7,362 bases of DNA from Chloroflexota bacterium. GTDB taxonomy: Bacteria; Chloroflexota; Dormibacteria; Aeolococcales; Aeolococcaceae. The DNA is taken from positions 1 through 7,362 of the forward strand of contig VBHE01000049.1 of NCBI GenBank assembly GCA_005889515.1, read 5' to 3'. This document shows positions 1 to 7,362 of this stretch, piece after piece. The position numbers and the translations under genes are program-made. Under the pieces are notes generated by a model. That model was not told the origin of the DNA and ran no database searches. It was given only the letters and a program-made list of their open reading frames with translations. Each line of letters opens with the position of its first letter. The stretch's first letter is position 1.

Positions 1-497
1 GGGGAACCGGCTTCGACGGCGCCGGGACCTGGGACATCGTCGCCGAGGTGCCCGGCGCCGCCGACGTCACCCTCGCCTCCGGGAACTGGCCCAAGGTGAG
101 CGGCGAGGGGGCGCGGGCGCTCGTCCTCGTCGATCCGGGGACGCTCGTCACCGCCGCGAAGGCGGCGGGCATCCTGCCCCAGAACGGCGGCTACACCCTG
201 GTGCTGCGCAGCCCCGACCCGCCGGCGCGGGCGGTCTTCACCCTGGCCGCACCGCCCGTCCCGGCCGCTCCGGCGCCGGCTCCGGCCGCGACGGCCGGGG
301 TACCGCCGATCACCGGTGCCGTCGCCTCGGCGGTCCAGCGCCGCCCCAGCGCGGCGGCTCCGGCTCCGCCCTCGGTCGGGGTGCCGGCCACAGGCGGCGG
401 TGCGCCGCTCCTCGCCGGGCTGGCGATGCTCCTCGCCGGCGCCGCCAGCGCCGGCCTCTCGCTCCGATTGAGGCGAGGGCCGGCGCCGGCCGCGTGA
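1..497 (+). CDS. C-terminal part of a surface protein with a VPATGG sorting-like motif (5' end missing)
   Basis: The reading frame is open from base 3 and ends at the TGA at 495-497, so 164 C-terminal residues are visible; the start lies before the window. The first 80 or so residues look like a small beta-rich extracellular domain (WDIVAEVPGAADVTLASG, then GGYTLVLRSPDPPARAVF). A linker of about 45 residues rich in Pro and Ala follows. The end has the layout of a cell-wall sorting signal: VPATGG at visible residues 127-132, a hydrophobic stretch at about 134-154, then the basic tail RLRRG. In LPXTG proteins a sortase cuts between T and G and attaches the protein to the wall; here V replaces the usual L. 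Without a sortase nearby, the end could simply be a membrane anchor. The gene converges on the secreted-protein gene at 508-2139. The N-terminal domain family and the function are not recognised. Confidence 0.75.
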   Translation, partial: GTGFDGAGTWDIVAEVPGAADVTLASGNWPKVSGEGARALVLVDPGTLVTAAKAAGILPQNGGYTLVLRSPDPPARAVFTLAAPPVPAAPAPAPAATAGVPPITGAVASAVQRRPSAAAPAPPSVGVPATGGGAPLLAGLAMLLAGAASAGLSLRLRRGPAPAA

Positions 498-507
498 CCG
501 GCGCGGC
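489..507. terminator. Possible two-way terminator hairpin between convergent genes
   Basis: A 6-bp inverted repeat, GCCGCG and CGCGGC, surrounds a 7-base loop. It spans the stop codon of the plus-strand gene and the 10-base gap before the stop of the minus-strand gene. A perfect 14-base palindrome, GGCCGGCGCCGGCC (478-491), overlaps its left edge. There is no T-tract on either side, and short GC palindromes arise easily at this base composition. The location between convergent genes is the main argument. Confidence 0.25.
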
Positions 508-2139
508 TCAGTAGGTGACGGGCTTGCCGTAGTACTCGTTGCTGCTGGTGAAGGTGGCGACGCCGACCTCGTCGCGGGTGCCCTGGTCGAGCTGCGTCGC
601 CCAGTACCCGGCGCCCGCGGTCTCCGCCGGCCGCCCGAGGTAGAGCACGGCGAGGTGGTGCTCGTGCGAGAACGCGACCACCCGGGCGACGGCGGCGCGA
701 TCGGTGATCGGCCCGCCCGCGAGCCACCCGTTCAGCTCCGCGGCGGTCGGGGTGCGTCCGAGCAGATCCCTGTAGAGCGCGGTGATGAAGCCCTTGTCGG
801 TGCCCCCGCCGTGGCCCGCGTAGTACACGGAGGTGCCGCCGAGGCTGGCGAGCAGCTGCTCGTCGTAGCCGCCGCCGCCGAGCGCGGAGACCCAGTAGGC
901 CCGGCCGCCCGGGTCGGCGGCGTGGCCGATCAGCTTCTGGTAGTCGGCGTCGACGTTGCGCCCGTAGACCTCCTGCGAGGTGCTGAAGAAGGCGGCGACC
1001 GCCTGGCGGGGCTCGCCGTGGGCGAGCTGCCCCGCCCAGTAGGCGACCTCGGCGTCGGCGCCGAGGCGGCCGAGGATGTCGTGGTAGAGGTCCTCGACGA
1101 AGCTCGCGTCGTCGTTCCCGACGGTGAGCGGGCCGCTGCCGCCGCTGCCGTTCGACCTGCCCTTCACCGAGGCGCTGAGGGTCACCGCCCCGGTCTTGCG
1201 GAAGGTGACGTTGAAGACGTGGACGCCCTTGTCGGTGCTGGTGAACGTGTAGGCGGGCGGGAGCTCGGCGAGCGGGTCGCCGCTGTCGGTGAGCGTCACC
1301 GTGCCGGTGTAGGTGGGGTCGACCGCGGTGCCGTTCATCGCCGTGACCGTCACCGGGGTGGCGGCGAAGGCGCCGACGGTCGCGGGGACGCCGACCGTCA
1401 GCCGCCGGGTGGCCGGCGGCGGGGGCGGCGAGCCGGCGCCGCCGCTGCCCATCGTGCAGCTCCAGGGGAACGGCTGGCAGGCGGACGACTCGGCGCTCTC
1501 CGGGGTGAAGGCGCAGTCGCTGCTCGGCGAGCCGGTGCTGTGGTCGTCGGCGTCGGAGTCGCCGTCGCACTGGGCGCCGTTGCTGCCCGGCGCGGCGAGG
1601 CCGAAGTCGTGGAAGACGATCGGGTCGCCGCTGCTGCCGGAGAAGTGGAAGGTGGTGACCTTCTGGTCGGGATAGACGTTCGTGACCGTCGCTGAGACGC
1701 TGCCTCCGGAGACGGTGAGGTCGGCGACCTGCGAGCGGCAGGCGCTGCCGCCCTCGCAGGGCGCGTAGCCCTCGGGATTGGAGGCGTTCGGCGGCGGGGT
1801 CTTGGTGGTGACGATCCGGTAGGTGCCGTCCGGCACCCCGCTGAAGACCGCGCAGGGTCCCGACGAGCAGCTCCCGGTCGGCACCGGGCAGCCACTGCCA
1901 CTGCCGGTCCCGCTGCCCGCGGGGGTCGCGGCGGTCATCGACACGCCGCCGCCGCTCAGGGCGTACTCGGCCTGGCCCTTGATCTGGTGGCAGGAGTCCA
2001 TGGTCTGGACGGAGATCGTCGCCCCACCGCCCGAGGCGGCCCCGACCCTTCCCCACTGGCCCACGAGCGCAAGCGCGAAGGAGCCTGCGATCAGCGCCAC
2101 GACGGCGGCGGCCGTCCTCAGCCTCGGCTGCGTTCTCAT
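508..2139 (-). CDS. Secreted modular protein: Cys-rich beta domain, Ig-like domain, four DUF4214-type repeats
   Basis: The protein has 543 residues from the ATG at 2137-2139, which has a good ribosome binding site 7 bases upstream and begins a signal peptide. That peptide has RTQPRLR followed by a hydrophobic core at about 10-27, with likely cleavage near VGA/A at 34-35. Residues 40-160 resemble a prealbumin/SpaA-like beta domain (GVPDGTYRIV, EGYAPC). Residues 165-230 hold an acidic DGDSDADD stretch. All ten cysteines lie between 50 and 228, suggesting disulfides in the exported protein. A Pro/Gly linker (231-246) leads to an Ig-like domain (about 247-326; YTGTVTL, LPPAYTF, KGVHVF). Residues 346-543 contain four degenerate copies of the LGR...YW unit typical of DUF4214, with conserved Trp at 368, 416, 472 and 513. 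DUF4214 occurs in many bacterial surface and secreted proteins, and its function is unclear. Adhesion or an envelope-matrix role is an inference. There is no sorting signal at the C-terminus. Confidence 0.85.
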   Translation of the reverse strand: MRTQPRLRTAAAVVALIAGSFALALVGQWGRVGAASGGGATISVQTMDSCHQIKGQAEYALSGGGVSMTAATPAGSGTGSGSGCPVPTGSCSSGPCAVFSGVPDGTYRIVTTKTPPPNASNPEGYAPCEGGSACRSQVADLTVSGGSVSATVTNVYPDQKVTTFHFSGSSGDPIVFHDFGLAAPGSNGAQCDGDSDADDHSTGSPSSDCAFTPESAESSACQPFPWSCTMGSGGAGSPPPPPATRRLTVGVPATVGAFAATPVTVTAMNGTAVDPTYTGTVTLTDSGDPLAELPPAYTFTSTDKGVHVFNVTFRKTGAVTLSASVKGRSNGSGGSGPLTVGNDDASFVEDLYHDILGRLGADAEVAYWAGQLAHGEPRQAVAAFFSTSQEVYGRNVDADYQKLIGHAADPGGRAYWVSALGGGGYDEQLLASLGGTSVYYAGHGGGTDKGFITALYRDLLGRTPTAAELNGWLAGGPITDRAAVARVVAFSHEHHLAVLYLGRPAETAGAGYWATQLDQGTRDEVGVATFTSSNEYYGKPVTY

Positions 2140-2242
2140 CTGAGATCCCTTCCTGAGGGCCACCGCGGGAATGCGGCGGCCATCCTCCTTCGACCTCAAC
2201 GCTGCCCGGCGGCCGGTTCTTGCGCGCGGCCGCGGACTCGGG
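2140..2242 (-). other. Short intergenic region upstream of the secreted-protein gene
   Basis: About 100 bases separate the unknown 98-residue gene from the secreted-protein gene. I see no clear -35/-10 pair. On the minus strand there is a strong AAGGAGG (2184-2190) that directly touches an ATG. That ATG opens a 15-codon frame (2136-2183) whose TGA overlaps the ATG of the secreted-protein gene. No clear rho-independent terminator was found for the gene upstream. Any promoter for the secreted protein should lie here or inside the end of the 98-residue gene. Confidence 0.35.
2147..2154 (-). promoter_or_regulatory. Ribosome binding site of the secreted DUF4214-type protein
   Basis: On the minus strand AGGAAGGG lies 7 bases before the ATG at 2137-2139. 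It decides the start: the frame is open further upstream (to 2274), but the residues there are arginine-rich and would place the signal peptide more than 45 residues inside the protein. Confidence 0.6.
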
Positions 2243-2539
2243 TCAGCCCGTCGCCTTCCTCGGGGAGGGCACACGGGCGCCGAGGAGGCCGATCTCCGGC
2301 GGCTCCTCGCCGTGAAGGCGGGCGTAGCGCCGGCGCAGCGTCACCTCGCGCTCGGCGGGGGCCATGCGCAGCAGCCGGATGACCTCGGCGGTGGCCACCC
2401 GGGCGAGCTCGGGCACCGCCTCGACCGCCGCCGACCACTCGAGGATCAGCTCCTCCGCCATCCCCTGCACCCGCGCGGGGAGCCCGTCGAGGAGCTGGTC
2501 ACGGAGGCTGCCGATGCTCGAGCGGACGTCATCCACCAC
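2243..2539 (-). CDS. Conserved-looking small protein of unknown function (98 aa)
   Basis: The frame starts with GTG at 2537-2539; a second GTG follows at once and is an alternative start. Weak purine stretches (TAGG, GGAG) precede it. The product is acidic and amphipathic at the N-terminal side (VDDVRSSIGSLRDQLLDGL) and continues through probable helices at about 22-42, 43-58 and 60-73. It ends in a flexible tail rich in Gly, Pro and basic residues. It has no cysteine, signal peptide or membrane segment, so it should be cytosolic. It lies 56 bases downstream of glgB on the same strand with no clear terminator between, so it is probably co-transcribed with the glucan genes. I do not recognise the family. 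Composition and regular helical periodicity favour a real gene over a chance frame, but GC-rich DNA gives many chance frames. Confidence 0.6.
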   Translation of the reverse strand: MVDDVRSSIGSLRDQLLDGLPARVQGMAEELILEWSAAVEAVPELARVATAEVIRLLRMAPAEREVTLRRRYARLHGEEPPEIGLLGARVPSPRKATG

Positions 2540-2595
2540 GCTCCAAGCCTACCGAGTTACGCACACCCTCCGTGGCGGCAGCCCGGTCGCCCGAC

Positions 2596-4812
2596 TCAGC
2601 TGTCCGGCGCGAGCCACAGCACCGCCAGCGGAGGCAGGGTCAACGCCGCGGAATGCGGCTGCCCGTTCCACTCGGTGGCGTCCGCGACCACGCTGCCGAG
2701 GTTGCCGACGCCGCTCCCGCCGTACGACTCGGCATCGGTGTTCACCACCTCGAGCCATCGGCCGGGGCGGGGCAGGCCGACCCGGAAGTTGTGATGGACG
2801 ACCGGCGAGAGGTTGGCGACGCAGACCAGGCCGGGCCGGCCGGTGGCGTCGACCCGGACGAACGAGAGGACGTTCTGGTCGGAGTTGCCCGCATCGATCC
2901 AGCGGAAGCCCTCGGGCGAGTCGTCCCGCTGCCACGCCGCGGGCTCGGCGGCGTACACGCGGTTGAGGTCGCGGACGAGATGCTGCACGCCTGCGTGGTC
3001 GGGTTGCTCGAGGAGGTGCCAGTCGAGGGAGTGGTCGTGCCGCCACTCCCGCTCCTGGCCGAACTCGCCTCCCATGAAGAGCAGCTGCTTGCCCGGGTGG
3101 GCCCACATCCAGGCGAGCATGGCGCGCAGGTTGGCGAAGCGCTGCCAGCGGTCGCCGGGCATCTTGCCGAGCAGCGAGCCCTTGCCGTGGACCACCTCGT
3201 CGTGGCTGAGGGGGAGGACGAAGCGCTCGCTGAAGGCATACCAGAGCCCGAAGGTGAGCTGGTGGTGGTGGAAGCGGCGGAACACCGCGTCGCGCGACAT
3301 GTACGCGAGGGTGTCGTGCATCCAGCCCATGTTCCACTTGAAGGAGAAGCCCAGCCCGCCGGTGCTCGTCGGGCGGCTCACCCCGGGCCAGGCGGTCGAC
3401 TCCTCGGCGACCATGACCACCCCGGGGTACTGGTCGCGGATCAGGGAGTTCACCTCGCGGAGGAACTCGATCGCCTCGATGTTCTCGCGGCCGCCGTAGG
3501 GGTTGGGGATCCACTCCCCCGGCTGCCGCGAGTAGTCGAGGTAGAGCATCGACGCCACCGCGTCGACACGCAGCCCGTCGATGTGGAACTCCTCGATCCA
3601 GTAGCGGGCGTTCGCGACCAGGAAGTTGCGCACCTCGTTGCGCCCGAAGTTGAAGACCAGGGTGCCCCAGTCGGGGTGCTCGCCGCGGCGTGGGTCGACG
3701 TGCTCGTAGAGGGCGGTGCCGTCGAACCGCGCCAGCGCCCACTCGTCGCGGGGGAAGTGGGCGGGCACCCAGTCGAGGATCACCCCGATCCCGCGCTCGT
3801 GGAGCCCCTCGACCATGACACGGAGGTCGTCCGGCGAGCCGTGCCGCGAGGTCGGGGCGTAGTAGCCGCTGACCTGGTACCCCCAGGACCCGCCGAAGGG
3901 ATGCTCGGCGATGGGGAGCAGCTCGACGTGGGTGAATCCCATCGAACGGCAGTAGTCGCCGAGCTCGACCGCGGCCTCGCGATAGGAGAGCAGCGTCTCG
4001 CCGTCCTCGCCGCGGCGCCGCCAGGAGCCGAGGTGCACCTCGTACACCGACATCGGGCGCTCCGCGGGCTCGCCCACGGCCCGGGCGGCGATCCACTCGT
4101 CGTCGCTCCAGGAGTGCTGGCTGACCTCGACAACGCTCGCCGTCGCCGGCGGGGTCTCGGCGGCGCGGGCGAGCGGGTCGGCCTTCAGCACGCGCCGCCC
4201 GTCGGCGGTGGTGATCGAGAACTTGTAGTGGCACCCGGCCCCCACCCCGGGGAGGAAGAGCTCCCAGACCCCCGAGGACCCGAGCGAGCGCATCGGGTGG
4301 ACGCGGTCGTCCCAGAAGCCGGCGTCGCCGACCAGGCGCACGCTGCGTGCGTTCGGCGCCCAGACCGCGAACGCGGTGCCGCTCACGTCCTGGTGCTCGA
4401 TGACCCTCGCGCCGAGGCGGCGCCAGAGCTCGTGGTGCTGGCCCTCGCCGATGAGGTGGAGGTCGAGGTCGCCGAGCGAGGGCAGGAAGCGGTACGGATC
4501 GTCGATCACCCAGCTGCGCTCGTCCTGCTCGAAGCGCAGCCGGTAGGCGGGCAGCTCCGCGCTGGGGACCAGGCCCTGGAAGAGCCCGCCCTCGTACCGG
4601 GACAGCGGGGTCTCGCCGCCCTCCCAGACCACCGTGCAGCGCTGCGCGGTGGGGTGCATCGCGCGCACCACCGTCCCCGCGCCGAGGGGGTGGGCGCCGA
4701 GGACGCGGTGCGGCTCGTGGTGCTCGCCGGCGATCAGCCGGGCGCCGTCGTCGCCGAGGTCGGGCAGCGCGGACGGAGGGGCGTCGGCGGGGGTGCGGCG
4801 GGCAGGGGTCAT
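2596..4812 (-). CDS. glgB: 1,4-alpha-glucan branching enzyme GlgB
   Basis: GlgB (EC 2.4.1.18) cuts alpha-1,4-glucan chains and rejoins the fragment through an alpha-1,6 bond, in the cytosol. The protein has 738 residues, close to the 728 of the E. coli enzyme. It has an N-terminal N1 module (about 25-125; LIAGEHHEPHRVLGAHP), a CBM48 module (about 135-230; FAVWAPNARSVRLVGD), a GH13 barrel (about 255-600) and a C-terminal beta domain. The catalytic residues are Asp417 in GLRVDAVASM, Glu470 in VMVAEES and Asp538 in LPLSHDEVVHGKGS. Their spacing (53 and 68) equals that of E. coli Asp405, Glu458 and Asp526. The ATG at 4810-4812 overlaps the maltokinase stop as ATGA and has GGAGG six bases upstream. 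The frame continues upstream only as a shadow of maltokinase. In this operon GlgB would branch the linear glucan made from maltose 1-phosphate by GlgE; it could also serve classical glycogen synthesis. Confidence 0.97.
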   Translation of the reverse strand: MTPARRTPADAPPSALPDLGDDGARLIAGEHHEPHRVLGAHPLGAGTVVRAMHPTAQRCTVVWEGGETPLSRYEGGLFQGLVPSAELPAYRLRFEQDERSWVIDDPYRFLPSLGDLDLHLIGEGQHHELWRRLGARVIEHQDVSGTAFAVWAPNARSVRLVGDAGFWDDRVHPMRSLGSSGVWELFLPGVGAGCHYKFSITTADGRRVLKADPLARAAETPPATASVVEVSQHSWSDDEWIAARAVGEPAERPMSVYEVHLGSWRRRGEDGETLLSYREAAVELGDYCRSMGFTHVELLPIAEHPFGGSWGYQVSGYYAPTSRHGSPDDLRVMVEGLHERGIGVILDWVPAHFPRDEWALARFDGTALYEHVDPRRGEHPDWGTLVFNFGRNEVRNFLVANARYWIEEFHIDGLRVDAVASMLYLDYSRQPGEWIPNPYGGRENIEAIEFLREVNSLIRDQYPGVVMVAEESTAWPGVSRPTSTGGLGFSFKWNMGWMHDTLAYMSRDAVFRRFHHHQLTFGLWYAFSERFVLPLSHDEVVHGKGSLLGKMPGDRWQRFANLRAMLAWMWAHPGKQLLFMGGEFGQEREWRHDHSLDWHLLEQPDHAGVQHLVRDLNRVYAAEPAAWQRDDSPEGFRWIDAGNSDQNVLSFVRVDATGRPGLVCVANLSPVVHHNFRVGLPRPGRWLEVVNTDAESYGGSGVGNLGSVVADATEWNGQPHSAALTLPPLAVLWLAPDS

Positions 4813-6276
4813 GACCGTCCTCCGTCGAGCAGGAATCGCAGCGGCAGGCCCACCCAGTCGGGGCGGTGGCCGAGCTCGTAGCCGACCTCGTACACGGCCT
4901 TGCGCAGCTCCCAGGCGCGGCGCAGGGCGAGCGTGTCCTCGGCGCTGCCGGGGAGCAGCGGGTGATCGCCCACGCGGGCCAGGTACGCGCCCCAGAAGAG
5001 CCTCCGGTTCGCCTCCGCCCAGGCGTCGCCCTGGCGGCGCAGCGCCTCGAGTCGCTCGGGGTCGGGCTCGGTGCGCTCCATCAGCGCTGCGGCGGCGGCG
5101 TAGTCGAGCGAGCGGAGCAGGCCGGCGACGTCGCGCAGCGGCGAGGACAGGGCGCGCCGCTCGGGGACCCCGAGCGCGGGCTCGCCCTCGAAGTCGAGGA
5201 CCGTCCAGCCGGTGTCGGTGCGGAGCGCCTGGCCGAGGTGGTAGTCGCCGTGGACGCGGATCGCGAGCCCTCCGCCGCCGAGGCCGCGCAGCGCGTCGAA
5301 GCCCGCGACCACCTCGGCGCGGCACTCGCGCAGCGGTTCGAGCGCCGCGCCGGCGCCGCCGAGCAGCTGGTCGAGCTCGCGGGTCATGGCGTCGGCCCAG
5401 GAGCCGAGCATCGCCGCGGACACCGGCTGGGCGCGCATCGCGTCCGGGACCCGGTCGGAGGCGAGCGCGAGGGCAGGAAGGTCGCCCCCTGCTCCTCGAC
5501 CAGACGGACCGCGCTCTCCTCGTCGCCCACGCCCTCCAGCTCGGCCTCGGCGTAGAGATCGCGCAGCGAGGTGAGGGCGAGCGCCCAGCCCTCGGTGCCG
5601 TTGTGGAGGTAGGGCTGCACCAGGGCGAGCAGCACCGCCTCGGCGCCGGGGCGGAGGTACTCGACCACCCCGAGCGGCGCGGGGACGTGCTCGAAGCCGG
5701 CCCCATGGAGCGCCTCGGTCATCTCCAGCTCCGGCGAGCGGACGTCCTCGACCACCCGGAACCACTTCAGCAGCTCGGCGTCGTCGCGCACCAGCGAGGT
5801 GTTGCTCTGCTCACGACCGAGCGGCCGGATCGAGCCGGGGTCGACCCCGCCGGCGATCCGCTCGCCGCGGAAACGGACCTCCCCGCCCTCCGTCCGCAGG
5901 GTGGCGCCGGCGCCGATCAGCTCCCAGAGCGCGGCGCTCGACTCGGGGTCGCCGAGGGCGTCGACGACCGCCATGGGACCGGCGTCGCCGCCGGTCTCGT
6001 GGACCACCCGCTCGGGGTCGAAGAACCCGGCGGCGGGCCCGGGGCGGATCCCCAGCGGCAGGCTGTAGCGCTCGCGCCCGCCGTCCTCGTACCTGACGGT
6101 CGCGAGCACGAGCAGGACCGCCGGCCCCGACTCGCGCAGGGTGCCGACGTCCTCGACCTCGAAGCCGGCGACCGCACGGCCGCGGCTGCCGTACCACCGC
6201 TGCCGCTGGACGTAGGCGAGGAGGGCGGCGGCGGTCGCCTCCTCGAGGCCGTGGCGGGCGAGCAGGGTGGCGGGGG

Positions 6277-6280
<4 letters not shown>
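4809..6280 (-). CDS. pep2: Maltokinase (Pep2/Mak), split by an apparent frameshift
   Basis: Maltokinase uses ATP to phosphorylate maltose to maltose 1-phosphate, the GlgE substrate. Reading starts at the GTG at 6278-6280, which overlaps the treS stop as GTGA. The N-terminal half carries the maltokinase N-cap (YVQRQRWYGSRGR, residues 24-36) and the lobe with LLKWFRVVEDV and QPYLHNGTEGW. The C-terminal half, in a different frame, carries the phosphotransferase core: RVHGDYHLGQ (Asp346, presumed catalytic) and VLDFEGEP (Asp363, metal binding), then SPLRDVAGLLRSLDYAA. The joined protein would have 490 residues, near the roughly 455 of mycobacterial Mak. The length of 1472 bases is one short of a multiple of three, and the switch falls at about 5471-5489. 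As written, translation leaves the maltokinase frame and stops at 5384, giving 298 residues without the active site. An assembly or sequencing error is as likely as a real lesion. The function assignment is firm; intactness is not. Confidence 0.9.
4819..4823 (-). promoter_or_regulatory. Ribosome binding site of glgB inside the end of the maltokinase gene
   Basis: GGAGG on the minus strand lies six bases before the glgB ATG and within the last codons of the maltokinase gene. With the ATGA overlap this supports translational coupling and fixes the glgB start at 4812. Confidence 0.7.
5471..5489 (-). other. Probable frameshift site in the maltokinase gene
   Basis: The N-terminal frame fits maltokinase up to about VRLVEEQGA and the C-terminal frame fits from LALASDRVPDAM. 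One missing base between them restores a single frame. Two places look likely. One is a run of five G on the minus strand (5485-5489), a usual spot for a lost base. The other is the CTGCCCTCGCG stretch around 5471-5473: adding one A would give CTGCACCTCGCG and read FLHLALASD, which resembles the family's conserved TAxxHxALA pattern as I remember it. The exact base cannot be settled from the sequence alone. Confidence 0.75.

Positions 6281-7362
<1,082 letters not shown>

Noticed and set aside
478..491. A 14-base perfect GC palindrome considered as a recombination or regulatory site
   Set aside because: It lies inside the coding end of the plus-strand gene, and GC palindromes of this kind are frequent at this composition. 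No second copy was noticed elsewhere.
191..2056. A 621-codon minus-strand frame across the secreted-protein gene and the end of the plus-strand gene
   Set aside because: The translation is an Arg-rich shadow without domains, and it crosses the clear 3' end of the plus-strand gene. The alternate frame has a signal peptide and recognisable modules.
2140..2274. N-terminal extension of the secreted protein by 45 residues
   Set aside because: The extension is Arg-rich and would bury the signal peptide. The ATG at 2137-2139 has its own ribosome binding site and starts the signal peptide.
2572..4881. A long open frame of 769 codons on the plus strand opposite glgB
   Set aside because: It is antisense to a perfect glgB. 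Its translation is a low-complexity mix rich in Val, Ala, Glu, Gly and Arg with no domain, as expected opposite a GC-rich gene.
4813..5706. N-terminal extension of GlgB by 298 residues as a fusion protein
   Set aside because: That region is an out-of-frame reading of maltokinase. The ATG at 4812 has a strong ribosome binding site and yields the usual GlgB length.

Overview
The window is very GC-rich, bacterial and densely coding. The minus strand carries the 3' end of a treS - maltokinase - glgB operon, a small unknown gene and a gene for a secreted repeat protein. A truncated surface-protein gene on the plus strand converges on these. GC content, GTG starts, 4-base gene overlaps, DUF4214 repeats and the GlgE-pathway gene set fit a high-GC soil-type lineage, such as Actinomycetota or the Dormibacterota/Chloroflexota side. 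The window contains no marker gene that would settle the taxonomy.

Right part (about 2596-7362, minus strand): three genes of the trehalose-to-alpha-glucan route, in transcription order. They are trehalose synthase (treS, N-terminus beyond the window), maltokinase (pep2/mak) and the branching enzyme glgB. TreS interconverts trehalose and maltose. Maltokinase makes maltose 1-phosphate, which GlgE would polymerise (no glgE is in the window). GlgB then adds alpha-1,6 branches. The junctions are GTGA and ATGA overlaps, which points to translational coupling. The maltokinase gene is split between two frames, and one missing base between about 5471 and 5489 would explain it. That is either a sequence error or a real lesion that would remove the catalytic half.

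Middle (2243-2539, minus strand): a 98-residue, probably helical protein that I do not recognise. It lies 56 bases downstream of glgB and is probably part of the same transcript.

Left part (1-2139): a 543-residue secreted protein on the minus strand, with a signal peptide, a cysteine-rich beta domain, an Ig-like domain and four degenerate DUF4214-type repeats. It faces the end of a plus-strand gene whose product finishes in a Pro/Ala linker, a VPATGG sorting-like motif, a membrane segment and a basic tail. The two stop codons are only 10 bases apart. This part looks like a cell-envelope locus unrelated to glucan metabolism.

No rRNA, tRNA, CRISPR array, insertion sequence or transposase was seen, and there is no gene-free stretch over 300 bases. 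I found no convincing new multi-gene system. The observations most worth following are the frameshifted maltokinase, the unknown 98-residue gene and the modular secreted protein.
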